Below are positions 1 to 7,581 of a stretch of 64,000 nucleotides of DNA, in pieces. The notes beneath the pieces were generated by a model that saw nothing but the letters and a program-made list of their open reading frames with translations, was not told where the DNA came from and did not search any database. The stretch is from Azospirillum tabaci. GTDB lineage: Bacteria; Pseudomonadota; Alphaproteobacteria; Azospirillales; Azospirillaceae. The position numbers were made by a program, and so were the translations under genes. The stretch covers positions 62,001-126,000 of the forward strand of contig NZ_JACCJY010000002.1 of the NCBI RefSeq assembly GCF_014596085.1, read 5' to 3'. Numbering within the stretch: the first letter of the stretch is position 1; every line of letters starts with the position of its first letter.

Positions 1-185
1 GACCAGTCGGGATAGCGGTGGATTTGCGCCGCCATGTGGCGGTAGGCGGTGAGCGCCTCCTTGCCGGGTCCCAGCGGATTGACCGTGAGCGACAGATCAA
101 CCCAGGCGGCGCCGTCCTGCGGCGGTCGGGCGGGACGGTAGGGCTTGATCTGGCCAATTCCAGGACGGGGACTCAGCAGCTCCAT
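1..185 (-). CDS. HisC-like PLP-dependent aminotransferase, N-terminus only
   Basis: Partial gene: the reading frame starts inside the window and runs off its left edge, leaving 61 residues. The fragment reads MELLSPRPGIGQIKPYRP and later has LSLTVNPLGPG and HRYPD. In histidinol-phosphate aminotransferase and related class I/II aminotransferases, the N-terminal arm carries the equivalent N-E-N-P-L-G-P segment followed by a helix ending in L-x-R-Y-P-D. Here the usual NENP is TVNP, which also fits a HisC paralogue or an L-threonine-phosphate decarboxylase-like protein. The start at 185 was chosen because GGAG lies 8 nt upstream; another ATG in frame at 206 has no ribosome binding site. The catalytic lysine lies outside the window, so the exact substrate cannot be judged. 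Confidence 0.6.
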   Translation of the reverse strand, partial: MELLSPRPGIGQIKPYRPARPPQDGAAWVDLSLTVNPLGPGKEALTAYRHMAAQIHRYPDW

Positions 186-251
186 CAGGCAGGCTCCGTT
201 GTGCATAGCGGCAAACAGCACGAACGGACTGCATTCAACCCGAAACCGGGG

Positions 252-278
252 CAACCCGCCAGCGTTCCTTGCGGGTTG
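252..278. terminator. inverted repeat, possible terminator
   Basis: CAACCCGC at 252-259 pairs with GCGGGTTG at 271-278 around an 11-nt loop. It lies between the aminotransferase start and the end of aapP, beside a stronger hairpin. No clear T-run follows on either strand, so it may only extend the aapP terminator. Confidence 0.35.
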
Positions 279-287
279 CGCTGGTTT

Positions 288-318
288 ACCGCGCCGGAAC
301 AAGCCGTTCCGGCGCGGT
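288..318 (-). terminator. aapP/aap operon terminator
   Basis: A perfect 13-bp inverted repeat (ACCGCGCCGGAAC at 288-300, GTTCCGGCGCGGT at 306-318) with a 5-nt loop begins 8 nt after the aapP stop codon. The stem is strong, but only a short A/T-rich tail follows on the minus strand. It most likely ends the aapJQMP transcript. Confidence 0.65.
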
Positions 319-326
319 TATGAGCA

Positions 327-1109
327 TCAGTGGTTCAGGATCTGGCTGAGGAACAGCTTCGTCCGGTCCGACTGCGGGTGGTTGAAGAACTCGTTGGGCG
401 TGTTCTGCTCGACGATCTCGCCGCGGTCCATGAAGATGACGCGGTCGGCGACCGACTTGGCGAATCCCATCTCGTGCGTGACGCAGAGCATGGTCATGCC
501 GTCCTCGGCCAGACCGATCATGACGTCCAGCACCTCCTTCACCATCTCGGGATCGAGGGCGGAGGTCGGCTCGTCGAACAGCATGACCTTCGGGCTCATG
601 CACAGCGAGCGGGCGATCGCCACGCGCTGCTGCTGGCCGCCGGAAAGCTGGCCGGGATACTTGTGCGCCTGCTCGGCGATGCGCACCCGCTTCAGGTAGC
701 GCATCGCCATCTCCTCCGCCTCGGCCTTCGGCTTCTTGCGGACCCAGATGGGGGCGAGCGTGCAGTTTTCCAGCACGGTCAGGTGCGGGAACAGGTTGAA
801 GTGCTGGAACACCATACCGACTTCGCGGCGGACCAGCTCGATGTTCTTCAGGTTCCCGGTCAGCTCGATGCCGTCGACGATGATGGAGCCCTTCTGGTGC
901 TCCTCAAGCCGGTTCAGGCAGCGGATCATGGTCGATTTGCCGGAGCCGGAGGGGCCGCAGATCACGATCCGCTCCCCCTTGGCAACCGACAGGTCGATGT
1001 TCTTCAGGACGTGGAACTCGCCGTACCACTTGTGCACGCCCTGGCACTGGATGATCGGCTCCCCCTGGGGGAAGGTGCGCGCGGCGCCGGCGGTTTGGGC
1101 CATGGTCAT
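327..1109 (-). CDS. aapP: general L-amino-acid ABC transporter ATP-binding protein AapP
   Basis: Cytoplasmic ATPase of the PAAT-family amino-acid importer; it powers uptake through AapQ and AapM. The 260-residue protein has all expected ABC motifs: Walker [10 protein letters not shown] at about 52-60, Q-loop glutamine near 102, signature LSGGQQQR near 155, Walker B MLFDEP near 176-181 followed by the D-loop, and the switch histidine near 212 (THEMGF). Length is usual for AapP/GlnQ. It is the last gene of a minus-strand operon aapJ-aapQ-aapM-aapP and is followed by a strong hairpin. ATG codons at 1109 and 1103 are both possible starts. Confidence 0.95.
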   Translation of the reverse strand: MTMAQTAGAARTFPQGEPIIQCQGVHKWYGEFHVLKNIDLSVAKGERIVICGPSGSGKSTMIRCLNRLEEHQKGSIIVDGIELTGNLKNIELVRREVGMVFQHFNLFPHLTVLENCTLAPIWVRKKPKAEAEEMAMRYLKRVRIAEQAHKYPGQLSGGQQQRVAIARSLCMSPKVMLFDEPTSALDPEMVKEVLDVMIGLAEDGMTMLCVTHEMGFAKSVADRVIFMDRGEIVEQNTPNEFFNHPQSDRTKLFLSQILNH

Positions 1110-1125
1110 CTCTTTTCCCCTTCCC

Positions 1126-2244
1126 TCAGCGACGATGACCGCGACGCAGGTCGCGTTCGAGCTTTTGGCTGTATTTGGACATCGAGTAGCAGAACACCCA
1201 GTAGATTACGCCGATGAACAGGTAGGCCTCACGGTAGAAGCCGCGCCAGGCCGGGTCGGACAGCGCCGCCTTGGCCGTGCCCAGCAGGTCGTAGAGGCCG
1301 ATGATGATGACCAGCGACGTGTCCTTGAAGAAGCTGATGAAGGTGTTCACCAGCGGCGGGATGGAAATGGCGAGCGCCTGCGGCAGGATGATCTTGCCCA
1401 TCGCCTGCCAGTAGTTCAGGCCGAGAGCGTCCGCCGCCTCGTATTGGCCCTTCGGAATGGCCTGGAGACCGCCGCGGATCGCTTCCGCCATGTAGGCGGC
1501 GGCGAACATGATGAAGGCGATCTGGGCGCGCAGCAGCTTGTCGAAGTTCACACCGGTCGGAAGGAACAGCGGGAACATCACCGACGCCATGAACAGCAGG
1601 CTGATCAGCGGCACGCCGCGGATCAGCTCGATGTAGGTCACCGAGATCACGCGGATGGCGGGAAGCTGCGAGCGCCGGCCGAGGGCCAGCAGGACCGACG
1701 CCGGGAAGGCCACCGACAGGCCGACCACCGACAGCATCAGCGTCAGCGGCAGGCCGCCCCACAGCGTGTTCTCGACATAGGTCAAGCCCAGAACGCCGCC
1801 CCACATCAGCACGCCCACCGCGGTCAGGCCGGCGATCCAGACGAGGGCCAGCCACGGCTTCCAGAAGCGGCGGTCGCAACTCGCCAGCACCAGCGCGATG
1901 ATGATCACGATGGTGACCAGGGGCCGCCACTGCTCGTCGTACGGGAAGGTGCCGAACATGACGAAGCGCAGCTTCTCGCTGACGAAGGTCCAGCAGGCGC
2001 CGCCCTCCTGCCGGCACACCTGGGGCGGCGTGCCGAAGCTGTTGGCGCTGAAGATCAGCCAGTCGAGAAGCGGCGGGATCGCCTTGAACAGCAACCAGGC
2101 GATCAGGATCGTCAGGAGCGCGTTGTACCAGGTGTTGAACAGATTGTTGCGCAGCCACGCCACGGGGCCGACGGTGTTGGACGGCGGACGCTCGTCGGGG
2201 ATGCTTCCGGTATGGATGTTGCCGGTATGGACGTTGTCTGTCAT
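1126..2244 (-). CDS. aapM: general L-amino-acid ABC transporter permease AapM
   Basis: One of the two inner-membrane permeases of the general amino-acid importer. The 372-residue protein starts [13 protein letters not shown], has a long N-terminal extension with several membrane segments (about 30-150), and then the BPD_transp_1 domain. The cytoplasmic EAA loop that contacts the ATPase reads [17 protein letters not shown] near residue 285. The extended N-terminus is characteristic of AapM/AapQ as against the shorter HisM/GlnP permeases. The ATG at 2244 lies 5 nt after the aapQ stop, so the two are probably translationally coupled. The frame stays open upstream into aapQ, but that part is not AapM. 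Confidence 0.93.
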   Translation of the reverse strand: MTDNVHTGNIHTGSIPDERPPSNTVGPVAWLRNNLFNTWYNALLTILIAWLLFKAIPPLLDWLIFSANSFGTPPQVCRQEGGACWTFVSEKLRFVMFGTFPYDEQWRPLVTIVIIIALVLASCDRRFWKPWLALVWIAGLTAVGVLMWGGVLGLTYVENTLWGGLPLTLMLSVVGLSVAFPASVLLALGRRSQLPAIRVISVTYIELIRGVPLISLLFMASVMFPLFLPTGVNFDKLLRAQIAFIMFAAAYMAEAIRGGLQAIPKGQYEAADALGLNYWQAMGKIILPQALAISIPPLVNTFISFFKDTSLVIIIGLYDLLGTAKAALSDPAWRGFYREAYLFIGVIYWVFCYSMSKYSQKLERDLRRGHRR

Positions 2245-2249
2245 GGCCG

Positions 2250-3449
2250 TCAGCGCTCCACCAGCGCGATGCGCTTGTTGTACCAGTTCATGAAGATCGA
2301 GATGCCCAGGCTGATGACCAGATAGGTGCCCATGATCATCGCCACGCCCTCGATCGCCTGACCGGTCTGGTTCAGCGTCGTGTTGGCGATCGACACCAGA
2401 TCCGGGTAGCCGATGGCGAGCGCCAGGGAGCTGTTCTTGGTCAGGTTCAGATACTGGCTGGTCAGCGGCGGCACGATCACCCGCAGCGCCTGCGGCAGGA
2501 CGACGAGCCGCAGCGTCTTGCCGCTGTCGATGCCGAGTGCCCTTGCGGCTTCCGTCTGGCCCCAGTTGACCGCCAGGATGCCGCTGCGCACCACCTCGGC
2601 GATGAAGGCGGCGGTGTAGACGACCAGCCCGACCAGGATCGCGAAGAACTCCGGAGTGAGGACCACGCCGCCGACGAAGTTGAAGCCCTGCAGCTTCGGC
2701 ACGTCCAGCGCCGTCGGCGCGCCGCCGGCGATGTAGGCGATGAGCGGCAGGCCGATCAGCAGACCCAGGCTCGCCGATCCGATCGGGAAGGGCTGGCCCG
2801 TCCGCTCCTGCCGGGCCTTGGCCCAGCGCCGCAGGAAGATGACGGCGATCACCGCGATGGCGAGCGCGAAGCCCATCGTGCCCCACACCGGGTCGGCGGA
2901 GGGCACCGGAACGAACAGGCCGCGCTGCGACAGGAACACGCCGGGAATCGGGTTCAACGCCTGCCGCACGGGCGGCATGCTTTCCGAAACCAGCGCGTAC
3001 CAGAAGAAGAGCTGGAGCAGCGGCGGGATGTTGCGGACGATCTCCACGTAGGTGGAAGCCAGCTTGGCGATCAGCCAGTTGCTCGACAGGCGGGCGACGC
3101 CGATCAACGTGCCCAGCACGGTCGCAAGCACGACGCCGATGATCGACACCTTCAGCGTGTTCAGCACGCCGACCAGGAAGGCTCGGCCGTAGCTGTCCCG
3201 CGGATGGTAGTCGATCAGGCTCTCACCGATGCCGAAGGAGGCCTCGCGCTCCAGGAAACCGAATCCCGTCGCGATGGACCGCTTCGACAGGTTGTCGAGC
3301 GTGTTGTGAATCAGGAACCAGCCGACCGCGATGACGATGCCGACCACCAGAACCTGGTAGAACACGGCACGGACCGTCGGGTCGCTGAGGGAAAATGAAA
3401 CACCGCCAGGCGCGCTTGGGCGCGCGGTGTCCGGGGTCTCGCTGGCCAC
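2250..3449 (-). CDS. aapQ: general L-amino-acid ABC transporter permease AapQ
   Basis: Second inner-membrane permease of the aap system, 399 residues, close to the usual AapQ length. Residues 30-50 form the first membrane helix, a large periplasmic-facing insert follows, and the C-terminal BPD_transp_1 domain carries the EAA motif TEAARALGIDSGKTLRLVVLP. The start codon is GTG at 3449, supported by GGGGAG 7-11 nt upstream. The gene follows aapJ after a gap of about 200 nt holding a terminator hairpin, an arrangement common for binding-protein-dependent systems in which the binding protein is made in excess. Confidence 0.93.
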   Translation of the reverse strand: MASETPDTARPSAPGGVSFSLSDPTVRAVFYQVLVVGIVIAVGWFLIHNTLDNLSKRSIATGFGFLEREASFGIGESLIDYHPRDSYGRAFLVGVLNTLKVSIIGVVLATVLGTLIGVARLSSNWLIAKLASTYVEIVRNIPPLLQLFFWYALVSESMPPVRQALNPIPGVFLSQRGLFVPVPSADPVWGTMGFALAIAVIAVIFLRRWAKARQERTGQPFPIGSASLGLLIGLPLIAYIAGGAPTALDVPKLQGFNFVGGVVLTPEFFAILVGLVVYTAAFIAEVVRSGILAVNWGQTEAARALGIDSGKTLRLVVLPQALRVIVPPLTSQYLNLTKNSSLALAIGYPDLVSIANTTLNQTGQAIEGVAMIMGTYLVISLGISIFMNWYNKRIALVER

Positions 3450-3605
3450 GGTTCTCTCCCCTCACCAGCATGGCATAAGGGCGCCGGCCGCCTCCCGAAC
3501 GTCCGCCGCAACTTGCGCCACGTATATCGTCTCCCAAACGGGCCTGCGGCACGGGCATTGATTCTTGTAGCCCTGAGACCGCTCCGCCCGTCGTCAATAA
3601 AAGGA

Positions 3606-3638
3606 AGGACCGCGGGCCTCCCTACGGTCCGCGGTCCT
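3606..3638 (-). terminator. hairpin after aapJ (partial terminator)
   Basis: AGGACCGCGG at 3606-3615 pairs with CCGCGGTCCT at 3629-3638. On the minus strand it begins 11 nt after the aapJ stop codon and is followed by TTCCTTTTATT. It probably terminates most aapJ transcripts or protects their 3' ends, giving more binding protein than permease. Confidence 0.75.
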
Positions 3639-3649
3639 CCTTTCCGTCC

Positions 3650-4672
3650 TTAGCGGATCGGCATCGCGTACTGCAGACCGCCGTTGGTCCACAGCGCGTT
3701 CAGGCCGCGCTCCAGCTTCAGCGGGGTCTTCGTGCCGACGTTGCGCTCGAAGATCTCACCATAGTTGCCCATGGTCTTGATCACATTGTAGGCCCACTTC
3801 TCGTCCAGGCCCAGCGCCTTGCCCATGCCCGGCGAAGTGCCGAGGACGCGCTGAATCTCCGGGTTCTTGCTGTTCACGAACTCGTCGACGTTCTTGGAGG
3901 TGATGCCCATCTCTTCGGCCTGGATGGTGGCGTAGACGGTCCACTTCACCACATCGAACCACTGGTCGTCACCGTGGCGGACGGCGGGGGCCAGCGGTTC
4001 TTTGGAGATGATCTCCGGGAGGATGATGTGGTCGTCCGGAACCGGGGCCACGCCGGCGCGGGTGCCGGCCAGGCCGGATGCGTCGGTCGTCAGCACGTCG
4101 CAACGGCCGGCGAAGTAGGCGGCGTTCACCTCGTCGTTCGACTCGATGACGACCGGGTTGTAGGACATGTTGTTGGAGCGGAAATAGTCCGCGAGGTTCA
4201 GTTCGGTGGTGGTGCCGGCCTGGACGCAGACGGTGGCGCCGTTCAGCTCCTTGGCGCTCTTCACGCCGAGCTTCTTGTTCACCATGAAGCCCTGGCCGTC
4301 ATAATAGGTGACCGGGGCGAAGTTCAGGCCGACCGAGGTGTCGCGGGTCAGCGTGACGGTGGTGTTGCGCGACAGCAGATCGACTTCGCCCGACTGGATG
4401 GCGGGGAAGCGCTGCTGGGCCGACAGCGGGGTGAATTTGACCTTGTTCGGGTCGTTGAACAGCGCAACCGCGACCGCGCGGCAGTAATCGACGTCGAGAC
4501 CGGTCCAGTTGCCCGAGCTGTCGGGGTTGCCGAAGCCCGGAAGGCCGGCGTTCACGCCGCACTGAACGAACCCGCGGCTCTTGACGGCGTCCAGCGTCGG
4601 ACCAGCCTGAGCACCGGTGACGGCACCGAACACCACGGCCGCGGCAGCAGCGGCGAGGATTCCCGATTTCAT
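3650..4672 (-). CDS. aapJ: general L-amino-acid ABC transporter periplasmic binding protein AapJ
   Basis: Periplasmic solute-binding protein that captures amino acids for AapQMP. The 340-residue protein has a clear signal peptide (MKSGILAAAAAAVVFGAVTG, cleavage after AQA near residue 24) and the PAAT/SBP_bac_3 fold: RGFVQCGVNAGLPGFG, GLDVDYCRAVAVALF, and VCVQAGTTTELNLADY. The start at 4672 is chosen because GGTGGAG sits 6 nt upstream; a GTG codon in frame at 4684 falls inside that ribosome binding site. It is first in the aap operon, with a sigma-54-type promoter centred about 50 nt upstream. Confidence 0.95.
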   Translation of the reverse strand: MKSGILAAAAAAVVFGAVTGAQAGPTLDAVKSRGFVQCGVNAGLPGFGNPDSSGNWTGLDVDYCRAVAVALFNDPNKVKFTPLSAQQRFPAIQSGEVDLLSRNTTVTLTRDTSVGLNFAPVTYYDGQGFMVNKKLGVKSAKELNGATVCVQAGTTTELNLADYFRSNNMSYNPVVIESNDEVNAAYFAGRCDVLTTDASGLAGTRAGVAPVPDDHIILPEIISKEPLAPAVRHGDDQWFDVVKWTVYATIQAEEMGITSKNVDEFVNSKNPEIQRVLGTSPGMGKALGLDEKWAYNVIKTMGNYGEIFERNVGTKTPLKLERGLNALWTNGGLQYAMPIR

Positions 4673-4714
4673 GTTAGGCTCCACCCTGTTCTTGCGTTTT
4701 TACGCTTAGGTTCA

Positions 4715-4730
4715 TGCAATGCGCGTCCCG
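4715..4730 (-). promoter_or_regulatory. sigma-54-type promoter of the aap operon
   Basis: Read on the minus strand, the site is CGGGACG-CGCA-TTGCA, against the RpoN consensus TGGCACG-N4-TTGCW. The invariant GG (-24) and GC (-12) are both present and exactly 10 nt apart. The predicted start near 4704 would give a leader of about 32 nt ending in the good ribosome binding site of aapJ. Nitrogen control through NtrC is known for aap-type transporters in rhizobia. A possible NtrC half-site, TGCACC at 4759-4764, lies upstream but is weak. Confidence 0.6.
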
Positions 4731-4912
4731 CATAGCGGACACGCGCGTGTGACAAGAGTGCACCAACAGCATCCGGCTTGTCGAATCATCCTTAAGCCGT
4801 GCATTTGGATTGGTTATCCCTTACAGACGCTTAGGGAAAAGAATCTTTGGTGGCCGGATCCATCTTGGAATGCCGGGATACGGTCGTCATCACTGTTGTT
4901 GCGGGAAGACCC

Positions 4913-6091
4913 ATGAAAGACGCACGAAAAGATACGATCCTCGGACACGCAGGGCGCAGCCCGCGCGAGAATCACGGAATCGTGAATCCGCCGGTCTACC
5001 ATTGCTCGACGGTGCTCTTCCCGACGCTGGAGGAGCTGGAGGCGAGCGACCGCACCCCCTTCGACACCATCAACTACGGGCGCGTCGGGACTCCGACGAC
5101 GTTGGCCTTCGAACAGGCGGTGGCGGAGCTTGAGGGGGCCTACCGCTCCGTCAACACTGGGTCGGGCCTGAACGCCATCGCCACGGCGCTGCTGGCCTTC
5201 ACCAAGGCCGGCGACCATGTGCTGATCACCGACAGCGCCTATGCCCCGACCCGCCGATTCGCCAACGACACGCTGGTCCGCTACGGCGTGGAGATCGAGT
5301 ATTTCGACCCCACCATCGGTGCCGGCATCACCACGTTGCTGAAGCCGAACACCAGCGTCGTCTTCCTCGAATCGCCAGGCTCCCTGACCTTCGAGGTGCA
5401 GGATGTGCCGGCCATCGCTGCGGCGGCCAAGACGGTGGGCGCCACGGTGATGATCGACAACACCTGGGCCACCCCCCTCTTCTTCCAGCCGCTGCGCCAC
5501 GGGGTGGACGTGTCGATCCACTCGGCGACCAAATACATCGTCGGCCACGCCGACGCGATGCTCGGCGTGATCTCCTGCGCCGACGAGGCGCACTGGCTGG
5601 CGGTGAAGAAGGCTGCCACGCGGACCGGCACCTGCGCCGGGCCGGACGACCTCTTTCTGGGGCTGCGTGGCCTGCGCACGCTGGCCGTCCGCCTGAGGCA
5701 GCACGAGGAAAGCGCGCTCGCCCTGGCCGGCTGGCTGTCGAAGCAACCCGAGGTCACCCGCGTCCTGCATCCGGCCTTCCCCGACTGCCCGGGCCACGAG
5801 CTGTGGAAGCGCGACATCGGACGCTCCTCCGGCCTGTTCTCCATCGTCATGAACGCGGCGCCGAAGCCGGCCCTGTCGGCGATGCTGAATTCCCTGGAGC
5901 TGTTCGGGCTCGGCTACAGTTGGGGCGGGTTCGAGAGCCTGATCCTTCCGACGCGCCCTGGCGCCGTCCGCACCGCGACCCGCTGGACCGATCCCGGCAC
6001 CGTCCTGCGCCTGCACGCCGGGCTGGAGGACGTCGACGATCTCATCCGGGATTTGGATGGCGCGTTCACCCGCCTAAGGGCAGCCCTCTGA
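4913..6091 (+). CDS. metC: cystathionine beta-lyase
   Basis: PLP enzyme of the Cys/Met metabolism family, converting cystathionine to homocysteine in methionine synthesis. The 392-residue protein has NYGRVGTPT near the N-terminus, VNTGSGLNAI (phosphate-binding region), MIDNTWATP (cofactor-ring aspartate) and the PLP lysine in SIHSATKYIVGH at about residue 207. The late YSWGGFESL segment is typical of alphaproteobacterial cystathionine beta-lyases rather than gamma-synthases. The start at 4913 follows GGGAAGACCC; the frame is open back to 4847 but lacks a ribosome binding site there. It is divergent from aapJ across 240 bp. Confidence 0.9.
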   Translation: MKDARKDTILGHAGRSPRENHGIVNPPVYHCSTVLFPTLEELEASDRTPFDTINYGRVGTPTTLAFEQAVAELEGAYRSVNTGSGLNAIATALLAFTKAGDHVLITDSAYAPTRRFANDTLVRYGVEIEYFDPTIGAGITTLLKPNTSVVFLESPGSLTFEVQDVPAIAAAAKTVGATVMIDNTWATPLFFQPLRHGVDVSIHSATKYIVGHADAMLGVISCADEAHWLAVKKAATRTGTCAGPDDLFLGLRGLRTLAVRLRQHEESALALAGWLSKQPEVTRVLHPAFPDCPGHELWKRDIGRSSGLFSIVMNAAPKPALSAMLNSLELFGLGYSWGGFESLILPTRPGAVRTATRWTDPGTVLRLHAGLEDVDDLIRDLDGAFTRLRAAL

Positions 6092-6128
6092 CGGGTGGGT
6101 CCGGATACATATGCGAGGATGGGACATT

Positions 6129-6563
6129 ATGACGGACACCACCGCGTGCGAGCCTGCATTCGAGCCCTCTTTTGAGGAGGTGATTGCCGCCATCGCCTTC
6201 AACGCCGACGGGCTGGTCCCGGCCATCGCCCAGGCCGAGGGAACCGGCGAGATCCTGATGATGGCCTGGATGAACCGCGAGGCCGTGCTGGAAACGCTGC
6301 GCACGGGCCGCGTCTGCTATTGGTCACGGTCCCGGAAGGGGCTGTGGCGCAAGGGCGAGACCTCCGGCCAGATGCAGCGGCTGAAGGATTTCCGCGTTGA
6401 TTGCGACGGCGACACCCTGCTGGTGATCGTGGAACAGGACGGCGTGGCCTGCCACACCGGTCGGCGCAGTTGCTTCTACCGCGCTTTGCGTGATGGAAAA
6501 CTTGAGATCATTCAGGACGTTGAGACCGATCCTTCGATTCTCTACGGACACACGCATAAGTAA
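6129..6563 (+). CDS. hisI: phosphoribosyl-AMP cyclohydrolase
   Basis: Third step of histidine synthesis: opens the purine ring of phosphoribosyl-AMP. The 144-residue protein is the stand-alone cyclohydrolase, without the HisE pyrophosphohydrolase domain. Diagnostic segments are MAWMNREAVLETLRTG, YWSRSRKGLWRKGETSG, DCDGDTLL and CHTGRRSCFY, the last two supplying the metal-binding aspartates and cysteines. The start at 6129 follows a GAGGATGGGA stretch; six codons earlier (6111) an ATG lacks a site. It lies 37 bp after metC on the same strand, so co-transcription is possible. Confidence 0.95.
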   Translation: MTDTTACEPAFEPSFEEVIAAIAFNADGLVPAIAQAEGTGEILMMAWMNREAVLETLRTGRVCYWSRSRKGLWRKGETSGQMQRLKDFRVDCDGDTLLVIVEQDGVACHTGRRSCFYRALRDGKLEIIQDVETDPSILYGHTHK

Positions 6564-6596
6564 GACGCTAAACCTTCGCTGCAATGCGAAAAGTGT

Positions 6597-6610
6597 TTGA
6601 TCTATGTCAA
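6597..6610 (+). promoter_or_regulatory. FNR/FixK-type box upstream of first sRNA
   Basis: TTGAT-CTAT-GTCAA matches the FNR/FixK consensus TTGAT-N4-ATCAA at 9 of 10 defined positions. Its centre (6603.5) is about 41 bp before the predicted RNA start near 6644, the spacing of a class II activator site. A possible -10, TAGAAC, is at 6633-6638. Confidence 0.65.
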
Positions 6611-6641
6611 CGTGGCTCGGGGCGCGAAGAGGTAGAACGCT

Positions 6642-6708
6642 CTTGTCTCTAACCCTCCCTGTATTCGCCTATGCCGGGGGTTCCAATGGAACCCTCGGCT
6701 ATTTTTTT
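6642..6708 (+). ncRNA. putative sRNA 1 of a tandem pair
   Basis: Predicted RNA of about 67 nt in the hisI downstream gap. Its first 25 nt (6642-6666) are identical to the head of the second RNA at 6806-6830 and include CCCTCCC, complementary to a Shine-Dalgarno sequence. A 12-bp hairpin with one G-T pair (6673-6699) and seven T residues follows, a classical rho-independent terminator. There is no open reading frame of note. An FNR-type box begins 45 bp upstream of the shared head. The ends are predicted, not measured. It resembles alphaproteobacterial anti-SD sRNAs such as the AbcR/alpha-r15 and CcsR types in design, but I cannot assign it to a family. Confidence 0.65.
6673..6708 (+). terminator. 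rho-independent terminator of sRNA 1
   Basis: GCCGGGGGTTCC (6673-6684) pairs with GGAACCCTCGGC (6688-6699) around a 3-nt loop, followed by TATTTTTTT. Confidence 0.9.
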
Positions 6709-6760
6709 GTCCTAAAACAAAACAGGCTTGATTGCAGCGACTCAATTAATTTAGCGCGGA

Positions 6761-6774
6761 TTGATACAGATCAA
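6761..6774 (+). promoter_or_regulatory. FNR/FixK-type box upstream of second sRNA
   Basis: TTGAT-ACAG-ATCAA is a perfect match to the FNR/FixK palindrome. Its centre (6767.5) is about 41 bp before the predicted RNA start near 6809. A -10-like GATATA is at 6795-6800. Box start to the shared RNA head is 45 bp, the same as for the first sRNA. Confidence 0.75.
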
Positions 6775-6805
6775 CGAAGAGGATATGCCATACAGATATA
6801 CAGTC

Positions 6806-6866
6806 CTTGTCTCTAACCCTCCCTGTATTCACTTAGCCGGAGATTCCTTCGAATCTCCGGTTTTTT
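6806..6866 (+). ncRNA. putative sRNA 2 of a tandem pair
   Basis: Predicted RNA of about 61 nt. The first 25 nt are identical to sRNA 1 and carry the CCCTCCC anti-Shine-Dalgarno core; after this the sequences diverge, and the terminator stem is unrelated (CCGGAGATTC/GAATCTCCGG). The perfect FNR-type box upstream and the conserved spacing argue that the pair arose by duplication with both copies kept under the same control. The neighbouring genes (hisI upstream, a DUF6460 gene converging downstream) do not explain it. Ends are predicted. Confidence 0.7.
6837..6866 (+). terminator. rho-independent terminator of sRNA 2
   Basis: CCGGAGATTC (6837-6846) pairs perfectly with GAATCTCCGG (6851-6860), loop CTTC, followed by TTTTTTCTT. 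It also lies 30 bp from the 3' end of the convergent DUF6460 gene. Confidence 0.9.
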
Positions 6867-6895
6867 CTTGTGCCGGTGGTGAACTTCGGGCCGTG

Positions 6896-7141
6896 TCAGG
6901 GACGGTGCCGTGTGCGCGTCCAGCGCATGACCGCTCCAATGACGGACAACGGAACGACGATCACCGCCCCGATCAGGATGTAGGGCAGCGCCCAATGGAA
7001 CAGGTCCGCGGCCAGACGGGCAATGTCCTGGACCGTGTCCCAACTGTTGGTCAGGATATTGGCCGGGTTGATGTTCAGGAACGACAGCACCAACCCGACC
7101 ACGAAGCACAACAGAAGCGTTTTGACGACCCAACCCACCAA
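6896..7141 (-). CDS. DUF6460 small membrane protein
   Basis: An 81-residue protein with two predicted membrane helices (about 5-25, VKTLLLCFVVGLVLSFL, and about 50-70, ALPYILIGAVIVVPLSVI) and a short basic tail. The helix-loop-helix pattern with NPANI and WDTVQDIARLA between the helices matches the DUF6460 family of alphaproteobacteria, whose function is unknown. The start is TTG at 7141, with GAGG 7 nt upstream; GTG at 7138 is an alternative. It is a single gene, convergent with the two sRNAs. Confidence 0.75.
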   Translation of the reverse strand: MVGWVVKTLLLCFVVGLVLSFLNINPANILTNSWDTVQDIARLAADLFHWALPYILIGAVIVVPLSVIGAVMRWTRTRHRP

Positions 7142-7581
7142 GACATCACCTCGTACTGACGCCGAACGGCGTGGGATTGATCAGCGCCCCGTGAAACGTC
7201 ACCGGCACGGAAACCGTTCCTTCCGGTCAATAGTTGGGGCCGCGGCGCATGATAACGCCTCAGCCCCGCCTCCCACAGGCACTTTCGGGTTATCCCCATT
7301 TTCTGTGGATAACTTTGTGGATGAGTCTTCAAGCCTGTTGAAGCGGCGACGAGGTGCCACCATGCCCCCAAATTGGGCATGGTCATCGCGACGCGAAGCC
7401 GTTGGATGCGCTGCACATCGTCAGCGTTGCAGCTCCACCAGAGGCTTCGCACTCCCCTTGCCTATGACAATGGGGATATGGGGATAACTATGTTGACCTT
7501 CTTGAGAATCGAGGAGGTCCGCTGATGGTGACCAGCGGACTGTCCGGATCGGTGATGAGCAAACGGTGCGGCAAAGGGAAG
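7142..7581. other. 440-bp non-coding region with DnaA-box-like words
   Basis: No credible gene is seen. It holds TTATCCCCA (7290-7298), TGTGGATAA (7304-7312, the reverse complement of the consensus DnaA box TTATCCACA), TGTGGATGA (7316-7324), TGGGGATAT (7472-7480) and TGGGGATAA (7480-7488). A short inverted repeat, ATGCCC/GGGCAT, lies near 7361-7380. There is no obvious AT-rich unwinding element, so this is only a weak candidate for an origin or DnaA-regulated site. The part nearest 7141 must hold the promoter of the DUF6460 gene. Confidence 0.4.

Noticed and set aside
2245-2886. Long N-terminal extension of the aapM frame
   Set aside because: It overlaps aapQ, which is the real gene there; the AapM sequence begins at 2244.
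4740-4912. Possible SAM or other riboswitch in front of metC
   Set aside because: I looked for SAM-II-type conserved pieces and an obvious structured leader and found none.
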